A stretch of DNA of 64,000 nucleotides from Epiperipatus broadwayi (Eukaryota; Onychophora; Udeonychophora; Euonychophora; Peripatidae): assembly GCA_028023455.1 (NCBI GenBank), contig JAQFVV010012446.1, positions 1,426,001-1,490,000 on the forward strand. Reading direction: 5' to 3'. A program made the position numbers and the translations under genes. Every line of letters starts with the position of its first letter. Position 1 is the first letter of the stretch. Positions 37,116-46,689 of this stretch are shown here, one piece after another. A model generated the notes under the pieces. It was given only the letters and a program-made list of their open reading frames with translations. It searched no databases and was not told the DNA's origin.

Positions 37116-37285
37116 TATATATATATACATTTCTTATAATAACTTCTTTTATATACACTTGATAAAGTTCTGATGAAGACTGCTGGACAGTCGAAACTGT
37201 AAGGAAAATAAAGAAGTTTTTGAAGAAAATTTGTTTGCATTGAAGTGTATATGAAAGAAGTTATTATAAGAAATATATATATATA
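37116..37285. mobile_element. Family D MITE with 42-bp TIRs
   Basis: The ends ATTTCTTATAATAACTTCTT..TATACACTT and their complement (37241-37285) enclose a single core copy: CTGATGAAGACTG-CTGGA-CAGTC-GAAAC (37171-37198), then AAGGAAAATAAAGAAG. This is the clearest view of a family D element with its ends. Confidence 0.7.
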
Positions 37286-37732
37286 CGAAGATATGCAAAG
37301 AAAGTAAAAGAGAAGAATAAGAGTATATACTTCTAATATTATAAATCCTTGTTTTAAAGTTAAATTCCCATTACAGTTCACTATTGAAAAGTTAAGATGA
37401 AAACAGACCAAGTCTACATACTTCCAAATAGATAATGATAATACTTTTCTTATGTAAAGATTTTAAAAAAGATTTTTTTCTACATGCAGATAATATTGAA
37501 TTATGAATGAAAAGATTAGGCCTTAATTTCAACTGATGAGAATGATCTACTTTCAAAGTTATGGACATGTTGGATTCTCACTTTATATTTTTAGTAGTTA
37601 ACTGTAAAAGAAATTAGATAATATAAGAAATTAAAAAAAGGATTAATTTTAAAATTGTATATGAATAAAAAATCATAATCAGGCAAATTTGACCAATATT
37701 CTTACGAATTCAACATAAAAAAAAGGCACTAC

Positions 37733-37877
37733 CTTTATACTCACTTTCAAGAATGGAAGTTTTGTCTATTATGGCAAGATCTTCAATATCCATTACAATG
37801 ACTTCATTGTCTTTAGTTACGCCAAGATTCTCGTAAGAAAAATCAGAAAACATAATGAACCAATCTGGATCAGCCTG
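37733..37877 (-). CDS. DIPK2A-like: DIPK2-like divergent kinase, exon 3 of 5 visible
   Basis: After a TTCTTAGCAG acceptor the exon reads ADPDWFIMFSDFSYENLGV and then KDNEVIVMDIEDLAIIDK. It ends in phase 1 before GTAGTG. The two segments correspond to LLDVSFDNFAV and KVIIVDAENVLVADK of human DIPK2A, where the catalytic-loop and metal-binding regions of a kinase fold are placed. The usual HRD and DFG motifs are not present in canonical form, as expected of this family. TAGCAG is a tandem acceptor, so the exon may start at 37877 or 37874, adding or omitting one Gln. Confidence 0.85.
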
Positions 37878-38211
37878 CTAAGAAGACAATTATTTTAAAA
37901 TAATATAAAACAAATTTACTCTACGTTTACTACACATTACTAATAAACATTAATGGAAGCAAAGTATATACCTATATACATTATTCGTAATGGATCTTGA
38001 CTACTATAAACTATTTTAAAAATACAACTCTATGCATGCTGTATTTGAAATTTATCAATTTTAAAGTTATTTTCAAAGTTATAAAGTTTTTGTATTTAAA
38101 ATCATTGCAATAAATTATTTTGGGCAATAGACACTTAAAGACAGAGTTATGTTCTGTCAAATGTATTACAATACTTTATAATACCATAAATGATTTAAAT
38201 AATGTGTTTAC

Positions 38212-38382
38212 CTGAAAATCGTCTATCATTTGAAGGATCTGCATGGCTAATCCTGCTCGTACTTCAAAAGGTTCTTTCAAAAACTCTTTTAATGGACGTA
38301 CACCATGTTTCGCAAGAACTACTCGGCCACAAGCACCAAGATATCTAGGAAATGGCCACTTCATTTTATTTTTGGTGAAAAA
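38212..38382 (-). CDS. DIPK2A-like: DIPK2-like divergent kinase, exon 2 of 5 visible
   Basis: 171 nt, phase 0 at both ends, between a GCGTATAG acceptor and CAG/GTAAAC. The signature WPFPRYLGACGRVV is nearly the WPFAKYLGACGRMV of human DIPK2A. It is followed by RPLKEFLKEPFEVRAGLAMQ and ILQMIDDFQ. I preferred the acceptor at 38383 to a possible one just before TGG. It keeps the frame open (FFTKNKMK) and gives the spacer length seen in human. The internal Met is not a start. Confidence 0.9.
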
Positions 38383-38736
38383 CTATACGCATATATAAAT
38401 AAAAATGTTATTAATTAATTTTATATTCAATATATTTTTTTAAAATAAAGCAAATAAAATTCTAAAAAAAATTAACAAGACACAGACACAGTTCATCCTC
38501 GAAAATTATCACCACAGTTATTTGGTTACATTCTATTATTTTTATTAATTATACATAAAGTTTTGTATCCTACATAACCACTACATAATTATTTCATAAT
38601 ATAAAATTTCATCTAATTGTGAACTGAGTAAATACAATAAATAGAAAACTCTAACATCACAATTTTCATATTCTTATTCAATCAAAAAAATTTAATTATG
38701 CAAAGATAACTGTAAATTGTTTCTTTTCTATCATCA

Positions 38737-38921
38737 TAAGATCTAGGTGCAGTGCTCTCAGATCCAAAGCTCCTCACTGACGAAGGCCACAAGCCAGAAA
38801 CTAGTCTGGGGATATTGGATGAGTAGGCACTAGATGGGGATTTTACGCACAAGCCTTCTGGCATCCATTGATTACTCTGGTTGGCACTGAGTGACAGTAC
38901 TGTATGGAGAGTTTTTCCTGT
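38737..38921 (+). mobile_element. Family A element, right half only
   Basis: Runs from AAGATCTAGGTGCAGTGCTC to GGAGAGTTTTTCCTGTTTTA. It has the core and right arm but no left arm. It retains an intact hammerhead-like motif identical to the 3720 copy. Confidence 0.75.
38762..38820 (+). ncRNA. Hammerhead-like ribozyme motif (family A, intact)
   Basis: Identical over 59 nt to the motif at 3720-3778: AUCCAA/UUGGAU and UCCUCA/UGGGGA stem I, CUGACGA, GGC-CACAA-GCC, GAAA, A-C-UA-G-U and C. Exact conservation in a copy that has lost its left arm is notable. The same A-A opposition precedes stem II. Confidence 0.6.
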
Positions 38922-39016
38922 TTTAATAATATAATATTAGAATCACTTTGCCACTTTTCTTTCAATATTTTCTAATATTTTTCCAATATCTTCATTTGTT
39001 GTTATTTAACATCTCT

Positions 39017-39129
39017 TTTTTTTCCATATGTCATAGCATTGACTGGGAGGCAAACCTGCAACAACTGTCTGCAAGCAACTGCTTGCTTGCAAGGAAGCTG
39101 CACTGACCTCTCGGCTAACAATGCTTGAC
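39017..39129 (-). mobile_element. tRNA-derived SINE, family S, with 10-bp TSD
   Basis: On the minus strand: GTCAAGCATTGTTAGCCGAG, AGGTCAGTGCAGC, anticodon-like TTGCAAGC, GCAGGTTTGCCTCCC, ending ATGACATATGGAAAAAAAA. Direct repeats TAACATCTCT flank it (39007-39016 and 39130-39139). That is the mark of target-primed insertion by a LINE enzyme. Confidence 0.8.
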
Positions 39130-39751
39130 TAACATCTCTCTTTTATATCAATTGTTTCACTTTTTAGTCACTTTGTTTCATACCAATATTCTGTTTTGTT
39201 TGATAAAATCTTTAATTTTTAAGGCATAAATCAGTTTTTCCTACACTGGATTAAATTCTAAATAAATTTGCAATAATCACTGGATATAAGAATTAGTATA
39301 AACACATTCCTGTAGTTTGTTTCTGGTTAATTAGCATTCTTTGTAAGAAATACTGTTTTCTACTGTACCCAAATGGAGTCTGTTTGCACTGATATCTGTC
39401 GTTCACCGATGTTTCAATGTTTACAGAGAATTAGTTATAGTTGTAGATGAAAAGATTACTACTATATGGACCATTAAACAAAGGTGGCAGACTTTTTCAG
39501 GGCCAGGGCTACTTGTAATTTTCCCCGATTGTCACAGTCCAACACCTATGTAATATAATGTAATAATAGTAAATAATGACAGTTCCCTATAAATTGTCAC
39601 CAATCCAACTTTAGAAAGGGCAATTTTTTTTACTATATATATTTTTTGATAATGCAATAAACATTACATTGTGTTTTCTTATTTAAAGATAGTATTTTTA
39701 ATAATTCTTCTTTCACATTCATATCCTTAAAAATCATTCTTATAAAAAATC

Positions 39752-40215
39752 ATCATCATCATCAACCATTATCAATCCACTGCAGGATGAAGGTCTCTCC
39801 AAGTTCAATCCATCTTTTCCTATCTTTAGCTTCTCTTCTCCACATCACCCCTGCACACTTTCTTATTTCATCCATCCATCTCACATGTGGTCTCTTTCTG
39901 GGTCTTTTACAATCTCTTGGAATCCAGTTTAAAATTTCAATTGTCCATCTATTATCATCTCTTCTAGCAATATATCCAGCCCAACTCCACTTCAGTCTTT
40001 TAATTTTTTCAATGAGGTCAGTAACACCTGTTTGTTCTCTTACCCATACATTGCGTTTTTGATCTCTTCTTGTTACTCCCAATATGCATCTCTCCATACT
40101 TCTTTGAGTGGTCTGAAGTCTCTGTATTGCTCTTCTATTAAGTGTCCAAGTCTCAGATCCATAAGTAAAAACTGGCAAAGCACATTTATTAAAAACCTTC
40201 CTTTTCAAACACATA
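39752..40215 (-). pseudogene. RTE-like LINE, 3' end with ATG-repeat tail
   Basis: An open 150-codon frame encodes MCLKRKVFNKCALPVFTYGS, ETWTLNRRAIQRLQTTQRSM, then LKWSWAGYIARRDDNRWTIE, RPHVRWMDEIRK and GETFILQWIDNG. This is the standard C-terminus of RTE-type elements. The element ends in a GATGATGAT tail (39752-39763 on plus as CATCATCAT), a known feature of RTE 3' ends. It is the least decayed copy in the window but 5'-truncated (the RT domain is missing). Confidence 0.85.
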
Positions 40216-41880
40216 AAAAAATACTAAGCTAAAAATATCAAATTACCTAACTGTAAGGAAAAAGAAATGCAGATTGTCATATCTTCAATTTATTGCCCAA
40301 TCAATGTGTATGCTGAAGTTCTATGTGAAAGTTGTATATTTTTAATGGGGGTGGGGTGTGTGTGTCATTTTTGTTCTTGAATAAATCCATGAATTAATTG
40401 CTGACATCTAGAAATGCTTCTTTTAGCATTCCTTCATTTGTGGACAATTTTTTAGTTGTTTTAACACATAACACACATGAAATGTTGCAACTTTTCTAGC
40501 TTTTATATTTAATAATGGATTTAATAAAATATAACTGTTGACTGTTTAGCCTTGGTTTGAATAATTTAACCGGCATGTTTTTAAAATGTCTTTGTAAATT
40601 TTCCTTTTTTTGGAAATGACACATATACATGACATATAGAATTCACACATTCTGCATTCACCACTATGAAGAAAAACATTTTACCATTCGGTATTAAAAT
40701 TGTACAGCTTTCTTTTCTTTCCGCTTGTTTCAAACATTAGGCTTCCCTTTTAAAATATAATAAAATTATATTTGTTATGATAAACTATTTAAATCCATGC
40801 ATTTAAAGCAACAAAACATGCAATCATCAGTTTTGTGACCAACTGACTATTATTCAATGCTGCCCATTGTACTTTAGCATTGTGCATGTTTGAGCTGATG
40901 AATTTGTAATGGATGCACATCATCATGCATTTTTCATGAAAGCTCATGTTGTCATCTGATGCATTCATCAGTTAGCTTGCCCCTTGATTGTGAAGAGGTG
41001 ATTCTTGCTTGTAATAGTTGTACATGCACAAAAATGTATATCGTTTATGTATAGTTATCTAGAATCATGTAATGAAGCATCAGTTGCCATTATTTTCTCT
41101 TAATTTAGGTGATAACTCCAAAATTTCTTGGCAATCCACCAATAGACAATGATTGACACCTTGTCAAGAGCTGCTATTAAACATAAACTAAAGCAATTCT
41201 TTAAAATAATTAATTCTCCAATAATTTATTTTATAAATACCATACAAAAGGCAAAATAGTCTTCAAATAACCGACTGCAGAATAAAAGCCTCTTCGTGCA
41301 ATCTCACAAAAAAAAAAAATGGTAAAGGAAGGGTTAACCTAACCAAGCTTATCATGGTGAGGAAAGTTTAATGATCTTCTGCCCTTATTTAGGCTTATCT
41401 AAAAAAAAGTCCTAAAGTTCTCTGGAATGTGAAAAAATTAGATCTTTGGGAAAACAACAACCAAATTTTACCTAGACTGGATAAAAAGCAGTAAGCAAAA
41501 TCTATTGTTTTATTTATGAATAAAATTGATAACTCATTAAGATAGTATTTAAGCATATTTGTGTTTCTTTACTTCTAACTAACTATTGATTATATCATTT
41601 GAAATAATTTTTAACTGCAATATATTAGGAGACAACCTAAGAATTATTTGAGAATTGTAAAAAAAGAAAAGGCAATGTATTTTGAAAAACAATTTTGAGA
41701 ATGTAAACATGTTTAAATATCTTGATAGTTTTCTAAATGGAGAAGTGGTCTTAAATGTTGAGGAACAATACAAACTTCAATGTGCTGCTGTTCCTTTTAG
41801 ATAGAGTATTTCATGGCAGGAAAATAACTATTGAAAAAAAAAACTCAATTTCTTTTTGGACATAGTACGTAAAAATAGCT

Positions 41881-42128
41881 TTGGTAGACTCGCCTAATTG
41901 GTTAGAGGGTTGAAGTTCAATATTCACAAGTGTAAAGATCCCAGGTTTGATCCCCTTGCTAATGCTGTCACTGTCCAGGTCAACAACACCTGAAGAAGAG
42001 AGGAGAATTTTTTTTGAAACATTAATCTGATTTGCATACTATTACTAACTGTTGAATATATTTGAAAAGTTGAAATAAAGTTTGAATTTTTCTAAAAATA
42101 GTCCAACATATAATTATAACTACAATAC
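41881..42128 (+). mobile_element. Family B element, SINE-like body with right arm
   Basis: Begins with a tRNA-like head: GACTCGCCTAATTGGTTAGAGG (A box) and GATCCCAGGTTTGATCCC (B box). The CACCTGAAGAAGAG hairpin part and the right arm AATAGTCCAACATATAATTA follow. It suggests that family B bodies are tRNA-derived SINEs. No left arm was seen. Confidence 0.65.
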
Positions 42129-42179
42129 TATCATCACAAAATTTCCAATAATACAATAATGCAAAAAAAAAAAAATTTA

Positions 42180-42330
42180 AATAAAACTTCTTTATTTTCC
42201 TGACAGTTTCAACTGTCCAGCAGTCTTCATCAGAGCTTTCTCCTTTTTAAAAAGCAGAGGAAGTTTGAGAAAGCTCTGATGAAGACTGCTGGACAGTCGA
42301 AACTGTCAGGAAAATAAAGAAGTTTTATTA
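42180..42330. mobile_element. Family D inverted pair (150-bp palindrome)
   Basis: AAATAAAACTTCTTTATTTT..CAGTCTTCATCAGAGCTTTC and its complement face each other around a short CTTTTTAAAAAGCAGAGGAAGT centre. Each arm holds one GATGAAGACTG-CTGGA-CAGT core. In the right arm the core is followed by CTGTC, which places GUC at a potential hammerhead cleavage position. Confidence 0.7.
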
Positions 42331-42766
42331 AAAAAATTTTTTGCATTAAAGTATATATGAAAAAATGAAAATCTAATTTTAATATTATTTTCCAAGATTT
42401 ATTACAAAAAGAAGTCACTTTTACTTTCTCTTTTGGGTGTGTGTAGGGTTGTGGAATACAACTTATTTCTATTCACTACTCCTTTTTGATGACAGAATCT
42501 CTAAGCGATTCCTTAGAAAATAATTTTAATACATTCACGTATAATTTACACTTATGTAGATAAATTTAATTTTATTTATATAGAAAATAAATAAATTAAG
42601 CTTTTTATCAAATTGAATAAAAAAACATATTCAATTTAATAGTTAATGTGAATCTTGCATCTTCATAAAGGATCTAAATTATGTTTTTTTTTTTTGTATT
42701 GTTACACATGGATTTCATGAGAATTGTACAATGCATATCATTCATCTATAGGATTTATGTATAGAT

Positions 42767-43159
42767 CAATGGTTCCCAAACTTTTTTTTGGTCATGTCCA
42801 ACTAAGCACATCTAAAATCCTGATGCCATCCCACCTATAATGTATAATCCTTATTATTCACACAGTAAACTCCTATTTATACCGAGAAAGCCTAAAAGGT
42901 CATTAACAAAAAGACAGTTAAAGTTCAAAGGAGTTGCAAGCCACTTAACTTGCTCCAAGTAACAATGAAGAGGTAAGGGGTCAATGTTATCTAAACAGAA
43001 GATACTGAGAATGGAAAAAGGAACATTTAAAAATATTCTTAGCTTAACTTATGAATAATAAGATATAAGTACAATTAACGGACTTTCATTTTTGAATTGC
43101 CCTCCTTAAAAATCACCCCCCTCCCCACAATCGGGTTTGTACTCTTTTGGGAACAACTA
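42767..43159. mobile_element. hAT-like non-autonomous element, 393 bp
   Basis: The ends CAATGGTTCCCAAAC and TTTGGGAACAACTA are imperfect inverted repeats of the common GTTCCCAAA hAT terminus. The flanking 8-mers GTATAGAT and ATATAGAC agree at 6 of 8, consistent with a decayed target duplication. The right subterminal region is C-rich (CACCCCCCTCCCCAC). No coding content. Confidence 0.6.
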
Positions 43160-43748
43160 ATATAGACTAAACCTCATGGTTTGAAAAAGTTTGAATGTGT
43201 TAAAAAATATTTTATGAGCTTTTTTTCTGTATTATACTTTTAGTCTTAAGATATTAGATAACTTGAAGGAAGAGTAAACTTATTGTTTTGGACTTTATAT
43301 TATAGGATTATTGTAGTGCTTAATTTTAAAGGGTATATCGCTTTTCTGCTTGTACTGTCGTCAATTTATGATAATGTTCCTAAAATTTAATCGCTAACCT
43401 GATATAAACAGAAATACAATACAGTATAACAAAATATATATATATGGACAACCGTTATTTGTTCAAGTGGTCCACTTTTTTTGTTTGTTTTAGGTTTATT
43501 TAGAAATAAAACGAAGAAAATCCAAGATAAAAAACTATTATGGACTATTAGAACAAATTGTTTTAGCATAAAGGTTGTCAATAGTAAATGATAGTTATCT
43601 AACAACACCTCTGCTAAAACATTTCTCTAATCATTACATGGAAATAACCTCGTATTCCTTTGTTTACATTATAATTAATCCATGAAAATATTTAACATTT
43701 ATATATAAGCACATACATATCTAAACGTGTAATTATATATATTAATAC

Positions 43749-43863
43749 CTTGAGCAGAAGAGCTTCTGGATGAAGAAGTAACGTTGTGTAGAGAACTGCG
43801 CGACCTTCACTATAAAGATCTTTTACTTCATCTATTAAGCGTTCAGTTGCACAAATGGCCATT
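43749..43863 (-). CDS. DIPK2A-like: DIPK2-like divergent kinase, exon 1 of 5 visible
   Basis: 115 nt between a strong TTTTGTTTTTTAG acceptor and AAG/GTATTA. The first base completes a split codon. It reads MAICATERLIDEVKDLYSEG, then TLLLHPEALLLK, aligning with HCPSQRLLDRLVRRYAE..LTLAFNPEPLVLQ of human DIPK2A. The Met is internal, not a start. About 165 N-terminal residues of the human protein, including signal anchor and the CPACFG region, should lie in exons farther upstream. I did not find them up to 64000. Confidence 0.85.
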
Positions 43864-43950
43864 CTAAAAACAAAATAACATTTGCGATAAATGTAAGTTG
43901 AAAACATTTTCTACTATCAACTACTGCTTCACTTATTTACTTTACTAAGT

Positions 43951-44068
43951 TTTTTTTTCCCATATGTCATAGCATCGGCCAGGAAGCGAACCCATAACAA
44001 CCGTCTACAACCAACTACTTGCTTGCAAGGCGGCTGTGTTGACCTCTCGGCTAACGAACGTTTGACAC
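43951..44068 (-). mobile_element. tRNA-derived SINE, family S
   Basis: Minus strand: TTCGTTAGCCGAGAGGTCAA, CAGCCGCCTTGCAAGCAAGT, GGTTCGCTTCCTGGCC, ATGCTATGACATATGGGAAA. Approximate flanking repeats TACTAAGTTT and TAATAAGTTT. It inserted about 90 bp upstream of a DIPK2 exon acceptor, in the intron. Confidence 0.75.
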
Positions 44069-44546
44069 CTTAATAAGTTTTAAATTGTATTTGTAACATT
44101 TTTTTTTTTTTGCTTATTGCTTTTCCTGTTAAAAGAAACACTATTACAAGTTATCTAGTTTAATTCTTTCTTTGAAGACAAAAACTTTCACTACCTGTAT
44201 AAAAATTAAACTTTTATTCTCGTTCGCTATAGTAAATTGACGAAAGTCGCTACCTCAATATTTTTTTTTATAAGATCAACAATCAGAGCAATCGATATCA
44301 TGTTCAAGCTGATGATGAACATGATCATTACTGGCATGCAAATCACCGCAAAGATTTAACATAACTTTCTATATTTAAAACACCTCCATAAAGTGAACTG
44401 TGGAACTTCATAAAAAAATAATGAATGCCTTACAATATTTAAACACGTTTATTTAAGTTTAATAATATCAAATTGCTCCATATGTAGCTACTAAATATTA
44501 CTAAATGTCTTTCTATTAGATTTTATAAACAACATTAGGATTACAC

Positions 44547-44647
44547 TAGTCAAGCATTGGTGGTCGAGAGGTCAGCGACAGCTGCTTTACAAGCAGTTGT
44601 CCCGGGTTAGCAGGTTCGCTTCCCAGCTGATGCTATGACACATGAGA
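44547..44647 (+). mobile_element. tRNA-derived SINE, family S, 16-bp perfect TSD
   Basis: TCAAGCATTGGTGGTCGAGA, GTCAGCGACAGCTGCTTTAC, AGCAGGTTCGCTTCCC, ATGCTATGACACATGAG. The 16-mer AACATTAGGATTACAC is duplicated exactly at 44531-44546 and 44648-44663. The anticodon arm folds as GCTGC/GCAGT around a seven-base loop in the best copies (CTTGCAA), so the ancestor may have been tRNA-Ala(TGC). That origin is tentative. Confidence 0.85.
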
Positions 44648-45109
44648 AACATTAGGATTACACCATCTATAACTCTTTGTAATCGTACTTCTTTCAGCAG
44701 TATAAGATTATTGATTTTCTAAATGCTTGAAATGGTGTTCCAATTCACGCCCAAAAATAAAATTGCCAGAGTTGTGACTTTGGCATCCCTACCTCTCTGG
44801 AGGGAAGCTCCCCAAGTTAAAACCCAATTTAATACATATTTTCAACCAGGATATAAATGTGATAGAGGCAACTGCATCCCCTCCCCCTTTAAAAAAATTT
44901 ATACGATGCTTGCTTGAGAACAAACACCTATAAAATTTGATAGAATGTATCAAGCTTTTATTTGAGAAGCTGAAGAAAAGTTATTTTTTACTTTTCTATG
45001 CATTTATGTCGAAGCATTTCTTTAATTTTTAAAAATATTTTCGTAACGTTTTCTCACTGATTTGCTATTTCATCAATATACTTTTAATACAAACTTGCCA
45101 TATTGTAAT

Positions 45110-45410
45110 TATATGTTGATATTAAATATCGAATGTCTTAAGAAAAACTTAACTTTTTTTTCTCACATGTCATAGCATCGGCCGGGAGGCGAACCTGCAA
45201 CAACCCTCTGCAAGCAACTGCTTGCTTGCAAGGTTGCTGCGCTGACCTCTCGGCTAACAAGGCTTGACATTTATTTAAATTTTCAATTACATTCAACTGT
45301 TAATATCAGAATACAGGTTGAATGTGATTGGAAAATTTAAATGAAGTTAAAATTTTTCTAAAGATATTTAATATTTTATGATGGAAATAGTCCAACATAT
45401 AAACAGACAT
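45110..45410. mobile_element. Family B inverted arms split by a SINE
   Basis: The left arm (TTATATGTTGATATT..GAATGTCTTAAGAAAAACTT) is interrupted at AAC by the SINE at 45153-45268. It resumes as TTTATTTAAATTTTCAATTA, then turns into the right arm (GTTGAATGTGATTGGAAAAT..GAAATAGTCCAACATATAA). Without the SINE the element is a short palindrome lacking the usual body. Confidence 0.65.
45153..45268 (-). mobile_element. tRNA-derived SINE, family S, nested
   Basis: Minus strand: GTCAAGCCTTGTTAGCCGAG, CAGCGCAGCAACCTTGCAAG, GCAGGTTCGCCTCCCGGCC, ATGCTATGACATGTGAG then a run of A. Inserted into a family B arm, so this SINE is younger than that family B copy. Confidence 0.8.
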
Positions 45411-45726
45411 AAATGCCATCAGAACACACCTTCAGGCAAAGTTGCCATTATGTATATGTCATACCCAATCTATTGCTACAAAAAGGTGTTTGCTATTATC
45501 GGAAAAAAGATTATTCCTAATATTCATATTATATATCTTGTCATGGTCATAAGTTAACTGGCCAATTATTTCAGATAATTTTTAACAAAGATATCACTTG
45601 ATTTTCTAGAAGGCAGGATGCATGTGTGTGTGTGTGTGTTGATTCTCTTTTATATTTTCAACTATGTAGACAAAAATAAATTGTGGATCTCATTTACTGG
45701 TAGCTATAAAGTTGATAATCAAAGCA

Positions 45727-45832
45727 AGCATTGGTAACTGAGAGGGCAGTGCAGCTGCCTTGCAAGCAGTTGTTTGCAGACAGTTGTGGGTTCACTTCCC
45801 GGCCGATGCTTTGACATATAAAAAAAAATCAC
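45727..45832 (+). mobile_element. tRNA-derived SINE, family S
   Basis: GCATTGGTAACTGAGAGGGC, CAGCTGCCTTGCAAGCAGTT, GTGGGTTCACTTCCCGGCC, GATGCTTTGACATATAAAAA. Close to the consensus apart from a GGTAACTG for GGTGGTCG change and a short duplication of GCAGTTGT. Confidence 0.75.
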
Positions 45833-46221
45833 TAAAAATTCATAATTATGGACCAAGCTTGCCATTTGATGATGATTCTTGTATAATCACAGATCATTTT
45901 TACAAAGAAAAAAAAGTGCACATTCAAGTGGGGGGGGTGTCTAATGTTACATAATTCATTGTTGAACTTTGTGAAAGGTAAAGAGACAATTGATTTGAAA
46001 AATGAATAATTGATTTTTGAAATCAGTTTGAGAAAGAAATATTGGAAGCGCAGAAGGAATGTCACTCATCATAAACAAAAATTTTGAATGAATAATACTG
46101 TAGATATTGATGACATATTATTTATTCAAATTAATAGAAAACTAATAAGAGATTGAAACTAAAATACCTGGATAAAAATAAGAAAGCACCATGGACATTA
46201 GAATAATTAATAGTCTTAAGG

Positions 46222-46672
46222 CAGGGGTGGGCAATTGTTTTAGCTCGGGGGTCACAGAAGTTGGTGGAGGGCGGCATTGGGGGCCACTTTGTGGAAGTGA
46301 AGGTTGGCAGAGGACTGCACCTTTTTTGATGACACAATAAATACATTGCTTTATTCCCAGTATTACCAAAGAAATATTTGTTTGTCCATTCTTCATTAAA
46401 TACATGACATTCACCACCGATTTTACATTTTTTTGGAGAATTCATGGTTTCACTAAAGTTGGAAATGTTAGATTTGCTAATGCAAAGACAAAATTGAAAT
46501 TAACCAGATCAACTGAAAAAGCACTGCACATTGTATCTACACTGCACGTGTATTGATGTGGCCATCATCGTGGAAAATATGAGACAAATCTTTGGTCGCA
46601 CACGGGAAGGAAATCTCAGTTTAAGACGAATTTTTCCGATTGGCTTGGCAAGCCACAATTTGCCCATCCCTG
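46222..46672 (-). mobile_element. Non-autonomous hAT element, perfect 8-bp TSD
   Basis: The ends CAGGGGTGGGCAATT and AATTTGCCCATCCCTG are flanked on both sides by TCTTAAGG (46214-46221, 46673-46680). The interior is homologous to the 30941 element. It includes the minus-strand transposase start from 46445 (CKIGGECHVFNEEWTNKYFF), again followed by loss of the rest. Two insertions with the same deletion show that the deleted form itself spread. Confidence 0.9.
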
Positions 46673-46689
46673 TCTTAAGGCTCTGAATT

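Noticed and set aside
39478..39560. AAAGGTGGCAGACTTTTTCA as a hAT end
   Set aside because: Pattern is suggestive but there is no matching second end or target duplication.
44550..44625. Candidate functional tRNA-Ala gene
   Set aside because: D-arm and acceptor stem do not pair properly, and it is a repeated family with TSD: a SINE.
44723..44917. 64-codon plus frame as possible upstream exon
   Set aside because: Wrong strand for DIPK2 and no resemblance to its N-terminus.
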